A stretch of 64,000 bases of DNA from SLDF01 sp964537925 (GCA_964537925.1 CAZICV010000005.1:62001-126000); one strand, 5' to 3'. Shown: positions 17,244 through 26,649, counted from the stretch's first letter. Notes: generated by a model not told the origin, from the letters alone. Numbers and translations: made by a program.

Positions 17244-18485
17244 TTGAGTACACTGCTTATCAAAGATATCGGGCGCCTGGTACAGGTGCTCGCACCCGAA
17301 GTGCGCCGCGTCGCCGGTGAGGCGATGAGTCGTATGGATTCTATTTCCGATGCGTGGCTTCTCGTCGAGGGTGACCGTATACTGGATTTCGGCGCACATG
17401 CCGACGGTCATCCACGCGCTGACAGCGAATGGTCGGCTTCCGGAGGATGGGTATTCCCGGCCTGGTGTGACTCTCACTCACATATTGTTTTTGCAGCCAG
17501 TCGCGAGCAGGAATTCGTAGACCGGATCAAGGGCCTGTCCTATGAGGAGATAGCGCGCAGGGGAGGGGGGATACTCAATTCTGCGGCCCGGCTCAGGGAA
17601 GCCAGCGAAGAGGAGCTATACGATACAGCCCTTGGGCGCCTGAGAGAAGTACAGTCTTATGGTACAGGTGCGCTGGAGATCAAGAGCGGCTATGGCCTGA
17701 GCTTCGATAGCGAGATCAAGATGCTGCGTGTGATCCGCGGGCTTCGCGAAGCCGCGCCGGAGATGGCTGTCAAAGCGACGTTCCTGGGCGCGCATGCCAT
17801 ACCGCCGGAATATAAAAACGACCGGGCAGGATATATACGGCTCCTCTGTGACGAGATGATCCCCTACGTAGCCGATGAGGGGCTTGCGGAGTATTGCGAT
17901 GTATTCTGCGACAAAGGTTTCTTTACCGTAGAGGAGACAGCTGAGATATTGGAAGCCGGGTGGCGTCACGGGCTCAAGCCCAAGATACATGCCAATGAGC
18001 TGGATTTCTCAGGTGGCGTCCAGGTCGGCGTAGCTCAGCGTGCATTGTCCGTAGATCACCTGGAGCGCTCGGGTGCAGAGGAGGTACAGGCGCTCAAAGG
18101 TAGCGGGACTATCCCCACGCTGTTACCTTCCACAGCTTTTTTCCTCGGTATCGACTATGCGCCGGCACGACTCCTGATCGAAGGAGGACTGCCCGTAGCG
18201 CTGGCAAGTGATTACAATCCAGGCTCCACTCCTTCGGGCCGCATGCCCTTTGTGCTTTCGCTGGCTTGTATCAAGATGAAAATGCTGCCCGAAGAAGCTG
18301 TCCACGCGGCTACGATCAATGGTGCGGCTGCTATGGAGCTCGAGCATAGCTACGGGAGCATCACCAGGGGCAAGGCCGCCAGTTTTTTTGTGACGAAGCC
18401 TATGCCGTCCCTGGCTTATCTGCCTTATGCATTCGGGTCGGACCTGGTCCGCCGGGTAGTGCTTCGCGGCAGGTTTTGCGACTGA
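17244..18485 (+). CDS. hutI: Imidazolonepropionase
   Basis: Third enzyme of histidine breakdown: opens the imidazolone ring to give N-formimino-L-glutamate. The 413-residue length, the metal motif SHSHIVFAASRE (about 75-86), the RGGGILNSAARLREA segment, the KSGYGL loop and the LASDYNPGS motif are all characteristic. The start is TTG at 17244, which gives the expected N-terminus STLLIKDIGRLVQV; there is no ATG near it. No other hut genes (hutH, hutU, hutG or ftcD) are in the window, so the pathway genes are scattered or it acts with genes elsewhere. It lies only 12 bp after the thioredoxin-SPOR gene. Confidence 0.93.
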   Translation: MSTLLIKDIGRLVQVLAPEVRRVAGEAMSRMDSISDAWLLVEGDRILDFGAHADGHPRADSEWSASGGWVFPAWCDSHSHIVFAASREQEFVDRIKGLSYEEIARRGGGILNSAARLREASEEELYDTALGRLREVQSYGTGALEIKSGYGLSFDSEIKMLRVIRGLREAAPEMAVKATFLGAHAIPPEYKNDRAGYIRLLCDEMIPYVADEGLAEYCDVFCDKGFFTVEETAEILEAGWRHGLKPKIHANELDFSGGVQVGVAQRALSVDHLERSGAEEVQALKGSGTIPTLLPSTAFFLGIDYAPARLLIEGGLPVALASDYNPGSTPSGRMPFVLSLACIKMKMLPEEAVHAATINGAAAMELEHSYGSITRGKAASFFVTKPMPSLAYLPYAFGSDLVRRVVLRGRFCD

Positions 18486-18615
18486 CGCAGCATTCCTATA
18501 TAGAAGCAATATTCACCAACCCGTACCGTTAAAATGAAGTTAGCTACATGATGATCCCCACCGATTACCAAAAGATCGATAGGTTAAAAAAAATCATCAT
18601 ATAAATCAATTCGCC

Positions 18616-18623
18616 TATCTTTG
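18616..18623 (+). promoter_or_regulatory. -7 box TATCTTTG for the giant adhesin gene
   Basis: Exact TAnnTTTG match, 48 nt before the ATG at 18672. A poly-A stretch lies just upstream at 18586-18593. The 186 bp between hutI and the adhesin hold nothing else that I recognise. Confidence 0.6.
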
Positions 18624-18671
18624 AGGCGAATTTGACCTGGCTAACCCCGTTCAATCCTAGAAAACAAGCCC

Positions 18672-21600
18672 ATGATAATCAGAGTCGTAGCTGCGATTTT
18701 ACTTCTACTGAGTTTTACTTACATTTCTGCGCAGACACCTGAGTCCATCAGGTACCAGTCGGCTCCGGCTTCGGGCACAAGAGGCTGTGCGGATCAGTAT
18801 GCAGGAACCTGGCGTCTCGGCGGTCTGACAGGCTCAAGCAACGATGTAGCAGGCCAGGTAAAATATCTCTGTTTCGACGATCGCCTGCAGTTCCTGGGCA
18901 ATGGGGACTATGACCTTACCGGGGACCCGGTCAGCGCTACTGCACCCGGTATAGCGTATGCTTTTTACGATTGCCCCCCCAGCGTTTCGGGTCCCGATCT
19001 GGCTACTATCCTGGGCGACCCCTGTATAACCGACGATCCGCCGCCAGCCAATGACCTGTACGTGGGCAGGGGCCTTGCCAACGGCGATATCCTCATGCAC
19101 AATACGGGCAACCTTCAGAATCTTTTCAACGGTGGTGACCCGCTGCAGCTTTGGTTTGCCCCGATCACATTGGATGATTTCAGCGGGATAGAGTACGAGG
19201 GCAACCCTGCAGGGCCCTGCGTCCACGCCAATGTCAATGTGGCTTTCAGCGTGGTGTACCTGAATGCGATCCGCATCGAGAATATATCTTCGCCCTCTCC
19301 TACGTCGCTGTCTGGCTCGTTCCAGGTTTTCGGCGGATTGCCGGAGTTCCAGCAAATAGGCGCCGGTCGATTTTACACCAGTATAGAGATAGAGATGAGG
19401 TCCAATCCCAATATCAAAGGGACTGTGACCAATGGCGCCAATCATGCCAACGGTGGTACGGTAGAGTTCACCGTGCCGCAGCCGGGCTCCTATCGGATCA
19501 TTGTGCGTGACGGCAAGGCTTGCCCGGGTGAAGTGCTGGTCAATATGCCGCAGAACGAGGTAGAAGTGATCATCGGTACGGCTTCTATACCACCCAACGG
19601 TACGGTGTGTATACCGATCACGGTCAACAATTTCAGAGATATAGAATCTTTCCAGTTTTCTGTCAACTGGGACCCCACCATCGTGCTGGCAACCGGTATC
19701 AATATTCCCTCACCCTCGCCGCTACCCCAGTTCACTGTGGCCAGCGATATGTTTCTTGAGCCTCAAAACGGCCGTATGCGGGTCGTATGGTCAGGGCTGA
19801 GCCCGGCATCCTTACCAGATGGCACCGTACTCTTTGAGATCTGCTTTCAGGCGATCGGGGAGCCGGGAGACAGTACACATGTGAATACCACGAACAGGCC
19901 CATATCCATAGAGTTTTTTGCAAACGGTTTTGCCAGTGGGTACCGGCTGCAGAACGGCTGGATCAAGATCATCGATCCCGCTGATCCTACGATCTTCGCC
20001 AAGACCTGCAGTACGACAGGCACTACCGGTACTATCCGGTTCACACTGTACGGGGGAATGGGCCCTTATACTTATATCCTGGAGAGTGTCGGCCTGCCGA
20101 CGCGTATAGAGCGCAACGGAACGGTATCAGGCTCAGGTGTACTCACTACAGAGGGTGGATTGCCCCCGGGCACCTATGTGTTCACGGTCACAGACGCCAA
20201 TGGAACGGTCACTACCCTTTCCGTGGATATAGCGAACGAGGCGCCGCTGTTCGTGAGCTTGTCCGCACAGCATCCGGCCTGTTTTGGCGACGAAAACGGC
20301 CGGATTGAGATCAGCAGCAAAGGCGGTGGGGCTGAGCCCTATACCTATAAATGGTCCACGGGCCAGTTTGGCGATACGGTGATCACCAGGTTGCCTGCCG
20401 GCAGCTACTCTGTCACCGTGATTGACGCGCATGGGTGTGAAGCGACTGCTTCGACCACGCTGGGCGTGCTTCGGCTGACAAGTACTTTCAATGTGGTCCA
20501 GCCCAGCTGTTCAGGCAGAAATGACGGCAGTATACGCGCTATCCCGGCAGGAGGTACACAGGGTTCGTCGGGGTACAATTTCCTGTGGAGAGACAATGGT
20601 TTCACAGGTGATAACCGCACAAATCTCAGTGGTGACAGGTGGTATGTGGTCACGATCACCGATAGTAAGAACTGTGAATATGTAGACTCTGTATACCTCG
20701 AGCCGATTAAAAAACTGGATGCCGCGGCTACGCTCACACAGCCCACCTGTACCGGCAATAGCGATGGATCGATCACGATCACCGCTACGGTCTCCGGCGG
20801 CGCTGCTGCCGAGCCTTACTTCTTTACATGGTCGGCAGGTACGGTCGTTAACAATTCACCACAGAGCACTACGAGTGGTCTTGCCGGTAATCAGACATAT
20901 GTGGTCACGATAACGGACTTCAACGGATGCAACGTGACGCGGTCCTATACGCTGGGCGAGCCTATGCCGCTCAATGTTATCCTGTATGAAAAGATAGATG
21001 AGAGTTGCACAGGCCCGGGTGAGGACGGGGGTCTTACCGTGATCGCCAGCGGTGGCACCACACCGCGTACGATGCTCTGGAGCAACGGCGTGACCGGCCA
21101 TGAAAATCTGGGCCTCGCGGCAGGGGTTTATACTGTGACGGTCACGGATGCCAACGGGTGTACCACGAGCGCCAGTTTTGAGGTAGAATATACGGGACCT
21201 GAGATCACACTTGATGCGGTACCCGCTACCTGTCCCGGCAGCAGTGACGGATCTGTCAATGCGACTATTACTTATGCTGGCTCTTATTCCGTCCAATGGA
21301 ATACAGGCGCCACTACAACCCGTATCGACGGACTTACAGCGGGATGGTACTATATCACGGTCACTGGAAGCGACGGTTGCGCCAAAGTGGATTCTGCGGA
21401 AGTGACCCAGCCGGTCCCGATCACGGTTGTTTTCAATCATACGCTGCCTACTTGTCCCGGCGATTCCGATGGGATCATCGATCTGCAGGTCTCCGGCGGC
21501 GCTCCGCCCTATAGCTACAGCTGGTTGCACAGCACAGAAAACGCTCCACGGCTCACAGGCCAGCGCGGAGGACTTTATACAGTCACGATCACGGATCAGA

Positions 21601-23162
21601 GCGGCTGCCCGCCACTCATTCTGCCGGTCGAACTGGAGAATCCGCCTTTTATTATGTTTTCCTTTACGGATATCGTCGGAGTATCCTGCTCCAACTCATC
21701 CTGCGATGGATCGGCTACCCTCAATATCACAGGAGGCGCTGTCACGGGGGGGACTTTTGATGTCCAGTGGTCTACAGGGTTTACAGAGACAGGAGTCACA
21801 TCCAGCAGCCCCGGCAATCTTTGTTTTGGTTTCAACAGCGTGACCGTCACCGACGGCAACGGCTGTGTCAAGATAGATTCCCTGCCTGTACCCGGGCCGC
21901 AGCCGATCACGCTTGATCTGGCAGCTTCGACCATAGACAGTGTATCCTGCAATGGCAGGTCCGACGGGTCAGCCAACCTGGTCGGCAGCGGAGGCACCGG
22001 CCCTTATACATTCAACTGGCCGGGGCTGGGGCAGACAGGTCCTTCTGTGAGTGGCCTCGCAGCAGGCTCCTATATCGTAGAATTGACGGATAGCCGGGGA
22101 TGTGAATTCGACACGACGATCGTGATCGGCCAACCGGAGGTCCTGGCACTGGCAGTAGATCCGGCAGGCACAAGCGATGTCGGCTGTTCGGGCCTCGACG
22201 ACGGACAGATCACCGTGACGGCGACAGGGGGTAACGCGGGTCAGTTGTCCTATACCTGGACAAACGGGGTAACTGCAGATGGGCCGGTAGCCGGCGGCCT
22301 GGCCCCCGGTACGTACAGCGTCACAGTCACAGACAGCAAAGGATGTACCGCACAGACCTCTCATACAGTAAATGAGCCCGTCCCTGTGACGGCCACGATA
22401 CCTACACCCGAGGAACCGCTCTGTGCCGGTTTCCAGACCAGTATCACGGTGAGCGCTGCTGCCGGTGGCTCAGGATCGGATTATTACTTCTCAGTGGACG
22501 ATGGTCCGCTGCTGACCCTGGGAGCAGGTATCCCGGTTTTTGCCGGCTCGCATACCGTCAAAGTTTTCGACAGCAAGGGATGTTCGTTTGATACTACGAT
22601 CGTGATCGGGGAGCCGGCGGCTATCCTGGTGGATCTGGGCGAAGATGTCCAGATCGATCTGGGCGATACGATCGCGCTATTGCCTTTCATTCAATCGGGG
22701 CTACCGATCGATAGTTACGATTGGACCAACGGAGGCTCGCTGAGCTGTGACAACTGCGAATCGCCGCTGGCCTCTCCGCAGAATACTACCACTTATACAC
22801 TGGAAGTCACCGATACCAACGGTTGTGTCGGCACAGATGCCATCACCGTGCGCGTTAGCAAGCGGCGGTACGTCTTCATCCCGGATGCTTTCTCGCCCAA
22901 TTCGGACGGTATCAATGACCTGTTCAGTGTCTACTCCGGCAAGGGAGTGGTCAGTATCAAGACTATGCGGATATTCAACCGCTGGGGCGATCTGCTCTAC
23001 GAAACGGCCGACCTGGAGCCCAGCGCGTTCGGCGCAGGCGGTTGGGACGGTAAGTTCAAAGGACAGTTGCTGGATGCTGGAGCCTATATCTATGCTATAG
23101 AGATACTGTTCAGAGACAACCAGACATTGCTCTACAAGGGCGATGTGACCCTGATCAGGTGA
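18672..23162 (+). CDS. Large T9SS type B adhesin-like protein with SprB repeats
   Basis: A 1,496-residue secreted protein. It has a signal peptide (about 1-20), an N-terminal region of about 270 residues without a known family, and a cohesin-like beta-sandwich at about 296-430 (strands VEVIIGTASIPPNG, then VCIPITVNNFRDIESFQFSVNWDP). Then come about ten SprB-type repeats (about 532-1314), each with a C-x-G-x-x-D-G start and an AGxYxVTVTDxxGC end. A PKD-like segment and the gliding motility-associated C-terminal (CHU_C) sorting domain (about 1397-1496, FIPDAFSPNSDGIND) close the protein. It is probably a surface adhesin or gliding-related protein. It is monocistronic, with its own promoter and a strong terminator. 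Confidence 0.9.
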   Translation: MIIRVVAAILLLLSFTYISAQTPESIRYQSAPASGTRGCADQYAGTWRLGGLTGSSNDVAGQVKYLCFDDRLQFLGNGDYDLTGDPVSATAPGIAYAFYDCPPSVSGPDLATILGDPCITDDPPPANDLYVGRGLANGDILMHNTGNLQNLFNGGDPLQLWFAPITLDDFSGIEYEGNPAGPCVHANVNVAFSVVYLNAIRIENISSPSPTSLSGSFQVFGGLPEFQQIGAGRFYTSIEIEMRSNPNIKGTVTNGANHANGGTVEFTVPQPGSYRIIVRDGKACPGEVLVNMPQNEVEVIIGTASIPPNGTVCIPITVNNFRDIESFQFSVNWDPTIVLATGINIPSPSPLPQFTVASDMFLEPQNGRMRVVWSGLSPASLPDGTVLFEICFQAIGEPGDSTHVNTTNRPISIEFFANGFASGYRLQNGWIKIIDPADPTIFAKTCSTTGTTGTIRFTLYGGMGPYTYILESVGLPTRIERNGTVSGSGVLTTEGGLPPGTYVFTVTDANGTVTTLSVDIANEAPLFVSLSAQHPACFGDENGRIEISSKGGGAEPYTYKWSTGQFGDTVITRLPAGSYSVTVIDAHGCEATASTTLGVLRLTSTFNVVQPSCSGRNDGSIRAIPAGGTQGSSGYNFLWRDNGFTGDNRTNLSGDRWYVVTITDSKNCEYVDSVYLEPIKKLDAAATLTQPTCTGNSDGSITITATVSGGAAAEPYFFTWSAGTVVNNSPQSTTSGLAGNQTYVVTITDFNGCNVTRSYTLGEPMPLNVILYEKIDESCTGPGEDGGLTVIASGGTTPRTMLWSNGVTGHENLGLAAGVYTVTVTDANGCTTSASFEVEYTGPEITLDAVPATCPGSSDGSVNATITYAGSYSVQWNTGATTTRIDGLTAGWYYITVTGSDGCAKVDSAEVTQPVPITVVFNHTLPTCPGDSDGIIDLQVSGGAPPYSYSWLHSTENAPRLTGQRGGLYTVTITDQSGCPPLILPVELENPPFIMFSFTDIVGVSCSNSSCDGSATLNITGGAVTGGTFDVQWSTGFTETGVTSSSPGNLCFGFNSVTVTDGNGCVKIDSLPVPGPQPITLDLAASTIDSVSCNGRSDGSANLVGSGGTGPYTFNWPGLGQTGPSVSGLAAGSYIVELTDSRGCEFDTTIVIGQPEVLALAVDPAGTSDVGCSGLDDGQITVTATGGNAGQLSYTWTNGVTADGPVAGGLAPGTYSVTVTDSKGCTAQTSHTVNEPVPVTATIPTPEEPLCAGFQTSITVSAAAGGSGSDYYFSVDDGPLLTLGAGIPVFAGSHTVKVFDSKGCSFDTTIVIGEPAAILVDLGEDVQIDLGDTIALLPFIQSGLPIDSYDWTNGGSLSCDNCESPLASPQNTTTYTLEVTDTNGCVGTDAITVRVSKRRYVFIPDAFSPNSDGINDLFSVYSGKGVVSIKTMRIFNRWGDLLYETADLEPSAFGAGGWDGKFKGQLLDAGAYIYAIEILFRDNQTLLYKGDVTLIR
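20268..22618 (+). repeat. Tandem SprB-type repeats inside the adhesin gene
   Basis: About ten imperfect protein repeats of 70-85 residues. Each carries a conserved first Cys (as in CPGSSDGS, CTGNSDGS, CPGDSDGI and CNGRSDGS) and a second Cys near the end (as in DSKGC, DANGC and DSRGC). The last one is degenerate. DNA identity is low except for short shared stretches, so slippage is less likely than in young repeat arrays. A further weak copy may precede the array at about 20001-20250. Confidence 0.8.
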
Positions 23163-23212
23163 TATAATAGCGGCAGGACCTGCACTGCCGTCGACAGATA
23201 AAATACAACATT

Positions 23213-23242
23213 AAGCCTTCGGGAGAAATCCCGGAGGCTTTT
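23213..23242 (+). terminator. Bidirectional terminator between the adhesin gene and dcd
   Basis: A 12-bp stem (23213-23224 with 23229-23240, one G-T pair) closed by a GAAA loop, with A residues before and T residues after it. It lies between two convergent genes and can act in both directions. Confidence 0.85.
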
Positions 23243-23305
23243 ATCGTTTCAGGCTCAAGGCTTTCCTGAGGAGGATTCCAAGAGCCGGGATGGAATCGGC
23301 TGCGC

Positions 23306-23842
23306 TCAGAAACTGTTTTTCCACATCATAGACTCTACAGGCCTGTCGGTCCGCAGGTTGTACTTGGCGCTAGACTTGCGGTTGTAATAGTTTTCGATAT
23401 CGCCTTCGACAGAGAAGTAGATCAGTTGGCCGATGGGCATACCGGCATAGATGCGCACCGGCTGTACACAGGATATCTCCAGGGTCCAGGTATTGCAGAA
23501 TCCCACATCCCCCTTGCCCGCCGTAGCGTGGATATCGATCCCCAACCGGCCTACACTGGACTTGCCTTCGAGGAACGGCACAGCATGATGTGTCTCCGTG
23601 TACTCCTCGGTCACGCCGAGATAGAGCGTGCCCGGCTGTAAAACGAAACCTTCCGGTCCGATCTCGATCTCACGGATCCGGTTGTGCTTGCGTGCGTCCA
23701 GTTCGTGGTCCGTATACACGGCCAGGTACCTGCCCAGGTGTACATCGTAGGAGTTGGTGCCGAGGCATTCCTTGCGAAAGGGCTCTATGACGATCCGGCC
23801 GTCTTCAATGGCTTCGAGTATCTTCTTGTCCGATAGTATCAT
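23306..23842 (-). CDS. dcd: dCTP deaminase
   Basis: Converts dCTP to dUTP, supplying the dTMP pathway. From the ATG at 23842 the protein is 178 residues, the normal Dcd length. It has MILSDKKILEAIEDG at the N-terminus, the substrate motif GKSSVGRLGI and the catalytic stretch GFCNTWTLEIS. The open frame extends 73 codons further upstream, but that extension has no similarity to the family and is rejected. It stands alone on the minus strand. Confidence 0.95.
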   Translation of the reverse strand: MILSDKKILEAIEDGRIVIEPFRKECLGTNSYDVHLGRYLAVYTDHELDARKHNRIREIEIGPEGFVLQPGTLYLGVTEEYTETHHAVPFLEGKSSVGRLGIDIHATAGKGDVGFCNTWTLEISCVQPVRIYAGMPIGQLIYFSVEGDIENYYNRKSSAKYNLRTDRPVESMMWKNSF

Positions 23843-24157
23843 GACCTTGGAGGATAGGTTTTGGCCCGGCAAAATACGAAAAATGGACCGCGCTTTACCC
23901 CTTGCCGTGCTTCTGCCGGTCGGACTCCAATCCCGGTGGTAAGGCGGCTTGTTGCAGAGGAATAGATACTTATCCGGGGAGAAAAGACCCGCGGTAATCG
24001 AACAGATACGATATTTACACGGTATCCCGGCGAAAACAGCTTTTCCGGAAGATGGCATCACTGGATGAGCTATCCGGGCATATTCTCAGGGATAATCCGA
24101 CATATTCCGGCTCCGGTAAGCCATAGGACATGGTAAACACTTTAAGATGAATTTGCT

Positions 24158-24778
24158 TTGAACACATTTACAAGGCTGTCGATAGGCCTGGTCGTATTGA
24201 GTTTTTTCCTAGGCGCCTGTGATAAAGACGCCGGGAAGCATGAATGGGTTGGCCGTGCATTGGAGTACGACAGCGGGCGGCCCGTGGCAGGCGCACAGGT
24301 ATATCTTTGGGAAGCGCAATCGGACTGGTTGGGACAAAAAGACACTTCATACCGTATCGATTCCGTGAAGAGTGCGGTTGACGGAAGTTTTCGTTTCCGG
24401 TTTCATTGGGTAGGAGGAAACTACTACTGGATTACAGGTACTGCCGACCGGTATTATTCCAATGAAGGTTTTCTGGAGCCAACTGGCAGCAGAAATGGGA
24501 ATCTCATATTGTTTCCGCATTCCTGGGTGAGGATACATGTCAAGAACGTTCATCCTTTTGACAGGAATGACGCGATATTGATCAATCTGTCCCTGGAATG
24601 CGATAGAAATGTATTCTTCGGTGCGAATACAGATACGTTTGCGATTTGTAGTACGAAGGGTAATGTAAAACATAGTACGCTGTATACAGTCACAAGAGCC
24701 AACGGCGATCGAAGGCTGGACAGCATTGTGTATACCACAGTGGCTTGGGATACGATAGACCAATACATTCATTTCTGA
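24158..24778 (+). CDS. Hypothetical lipoprotein with an N-terminal carboxypeptidase-regulatory-like segment
   Basis: A 206-residue lipoprotein with signal MNTFTRLSIGLVV and lipobox L-G-A-C (Cys21). Residues 32-60 (VGRALEYDSGRPVAGAQVYLWEA) look like the first strands of a CarboxypepD_reg-like or transthyretin-type sandwich, which fits the following DGSFRFRFHW turn. The rest is unrecognised. The start is TTG at 24158; there is no ATG before the lipobox. A near-match to the -7 box (TTGCTTTG, one mismatch) overlaps this TTG, so the start is uncertain. Confidence 0.6.
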   Translation: MNTFTRLSIGLVVLSFFLGACDKDAGKHEWVGRALEYDSGRPVAGAQVYLWEAQSDWLGQKDTSYRIDSVKSAVDGSFRFRFHWVGGNYYWITGTADRYYSNEGFLEPTGSRNGNLILFPHSWVRIHVKNVHPFDRNDAILINLSLECDRNVFFGANTDTFAICSTKGNVKHSTLYTVTRANGDRRLDSIVYTTVAWDTIDQYIHF

Positions 24779-25042
24779 GGGCGGCCCCAGGTTTGTATGT
24801 TCCGATCATCTACCCGGTAGGTAATAGGTGTCTTCTCAAATAGTCCTGTACCTGTTGCCGGCTCTGATTCAACAGTCACCGCAGGTCCGCCAAGCAGACA
24901 AAGTTTCCGGGAGACCGGACATACTTCGTTGCTTCACGGCTTGTAGGAAGATCTGCTCGTGGTAATCTGCTATTCGGCGATGTCAGAAAAACTTTAAGCG
25001 ATTGTTGAAAAGAGAGAAGGATGGCCCGATAATATAATGGCC
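24779..25042. other. Intergenic region, nothing recognised
   Basis: 264 bp between the lipoprotein stop and the WD40 gene stop (convergent). I see no gene of reasonable quality, no clear terminator hairpin and no repeat. Confidence 0.4.
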
Positions 25043-25954
25043 TCATTCTTCCACAATCCTCCAGATACAGATGCTGCGGTCATCGCTGCCGCTGAGAAGG
25101 AGTTGACGTGTACTGTCCCAGAGCAGGCAGTTGACGGAGTTGGCGTGGGCGCCGTACCTGAATGCATCCAGTACCTTGAGCAGCTCCAGTGTACGGGCGT
25201 CCCATACCCGGATTGTTTTGTCGCGGCTGGCCGAAAATATCCACCGTTGCTTGTCATCGGTAGTGATATCATTGATGGTGAAACTGTGTGCCGCCAACTC
25301 CTGGACCAGCGCCGGGTCAGGCGCCAGCTTCCAGCGCTTCAGTGCGGCATCACGTCCGCCGGACAGAAAATGACTGCCATCCGATTCCAGCGCCAGGCAA
25401 AACACAGAAGCGCTGTGTGCCGCCGCCACAGTATATAGCGGAGAGATGTTCCGGCTGTCTATGGCAGTGATACTGCCGTCGCTGCTGCCGGCCAGTACCA
25501 ACTCTTGCTGGGGTACGTATGCCAGCGACCGTACGGACCGGGAGCTTACCTGGAGGCTCTCCTGCGGCCTTCCCCCGAGGCTGTCCCAGCGTGAGACGAG
25601 GCCATCGCCTCCGGCGGTCCACCAGGCTCCGTCCGGTGTGCTACAGACAGCATAGACCCCTTTCCTGTGCGCCAGCCATTTGCGGGGTTCTTCGCGCTGA
25701 TCCGGGTATACCCGGATCAGTTCACCGTGCATGGTCCCGAGCAGCAGGTAACCGCCTTGTCTGTCAAGAGCAGCACAGTATACAGGAGCGTCGCTGCTGG
25801 CTACAAGAACGCCGTCGGCAGGCCTGTCCAGGTCCCATCGGGCTACCCACCCGTCACCTCCTGCACTGAGCACAGATTGCCCGTCCATGCCGGGCAGAAT
25901 TTTGTAAATTGCGCCCCTGTGGCCCAACAGCCGGTGCAGGATCTCTACCTTCAT
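25043..25954 (-). CDS. WD40 repeat beta-propeller protein
   Basis: A 303-residue cytoplasmic protein made of about seven WD40 repeats and nothing else, so a single seven-bladed propeller. Clear blades end in GGDGWVARWD, GGDGLVSRWD, GSSDGSITAID, GGRDAALKRW, ASRDKTIRVWD and GSDDRSICIW. It has no signal peptide. Such bare propellers act as protein-binding scaffolds; the partner is unknown. The ATG at 25954 lies only 4 nt after a perfect -7 box, so its mRNA is probably leaderless. It is divergent from the phosphopantetheinyl transferase gene with 38 bp between the start codons. Confidence 0.9.
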   Translation of the reverse strand: MKVEILHRLLGHRGAIYKILPGMDGQSVLSAGGDGWVARWDLDRPADGVLVASSDAPVYCAALDRQGGYLLLGTMHGELIRVYPDQREEPRKWLAHRKGVYAVCSTPDGAWWTAGGDGLVSRWDSLGGRPQESLQVSSRSVRSLAYVPQQELVLAGSSDGSITAIDSRNISPLYTVAAAHSASVFCLALESDGSHFLSGGRDAALKRWKLAPDPALVQELAAHSFTINDITTDDKQRWIFSASRDKTIRVWDARTLELLKVLDAFRYGAHANSVNCLLWDSTRQLLLSGSDDRSICIWRIVEE

Positions 25955-25958
25955 CAGG

Positions 25959-25966
25959 CAAATATA
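25959..25966 (-). promoter_or_regulatory. -7 box TATATTTG (minus strand) for the WD40 gene
   Basis: CAAATATA on the plus strand. It ends 4 nt before the ATG at 25954, which places the expected transcription start at or beside the start codon. Confidence 0.6.
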
Positions 25967-25992
25967 GGTTCCGGGCCTGCTCTTAACGGAAA

Positions 25993-26649
25993 ATGCCGCT
26001 GGTTTATAAGAAACGTTTGTCGCCCGAAGGAGTACTTGGGGTATGGAGGATCGAGGAGCCTGAAGCGTTCTTTCTCGACAGTATATCCCTGCACCCGGAA
26101 GAAGCAGCCCAGTTGCAGTTTATCCGGGGACGCAGACGTGTGGAGTGGCTGGCCGGCCGCCAGTTGGTACACCTGCTGTCTGAAAGAGATATCCGGGGTG
26201 CTGTGATCAAGGACGAATTCGGTAAACCATACCTGGACCAGTCCAGGTATCATATATCCATGAGCCATACATTGGATATGGCAGCTGTGATCGCCGGTCC
26301 CAGGCCGGTAGGCATCGATATACAGGCCTTCGTGCGGAGGATCGTCATGCTCGCACCAAAATTTGTCCACCGGGACGAAGTGGATTCATGGCAGTCGGCC
26401 TCTGATCCCATAGAAGCGCTTCATGTGATATGGGGCGCCAAAGAATGCATCTACAAAGCCTATGGCAGACGGCAGATCGACTTCAGGGAAGATCTGCGTA
26501 TCCTGCCTTTTACGTTTCGGGAACATGGCGGCGTGTTGGAAGCCAGGCTGCTCAATAAAGACCGCGAAAGGTCGTTTACTGCTCATTACTACCGCATGTT
26601 TCACACGATGATGGTATATCTCACAGAGACTACACCCGAAGACATATGA
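25993..26649 (+). CDS. 4'-phosphopantetheinyl transferase family protein
   Basis: Transfers the phosphopantetheine arm of CoA to a serine of carrier proteins. It has 218 residues and the Sfp-type motifs GIDIQ (107-111, Mg-binding D109) and W147-G-A-K-E-C-I-Y-K155 with K150, E151 and K155. The size fits the single-chain Sfp/AcpT class rather than the smaller AcpS. Its role may be activation of the fatty acid ACP if no AcpS exists; this cannot be judged here. The stop overlaps the ATG of the next lipoprotein gene (ATGA), so the two are translationally coupled. Confidence 0.9.
   Translation: MPLVYKKRLSPEGVLGVWRIEEPEAFFLDSISLHPEEAAQLQFIRGRRRVEWLAGRQLVHLLSERDIRGAVIKDEFGKPYLDQSRYHISMSHTLDMAAVIAGPRPVGIDIQAFVRRIVMLAPKFVHRDEVDSWQSASDPIEALHVIWGAKECIYKAYGRRQIDFREDLRILPFTFREHGGVLEARLLNKDRERSFTAHYYRMFHTMMVYLTETTPEDI

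Noticed and set aside
20268..22618. A CRISPR array, because of regular spacing
   Set aside because: The repeats are protein repeats of about 75 codons within a continuous reading frame, with diverged DNA.
23843..24061. A 73-codon N-terminal extension of dcd
   Set aside because: Dcd is normally about 178 residues, and the extension has no similarity to it. The ATG at 23842 gives the expected protein.
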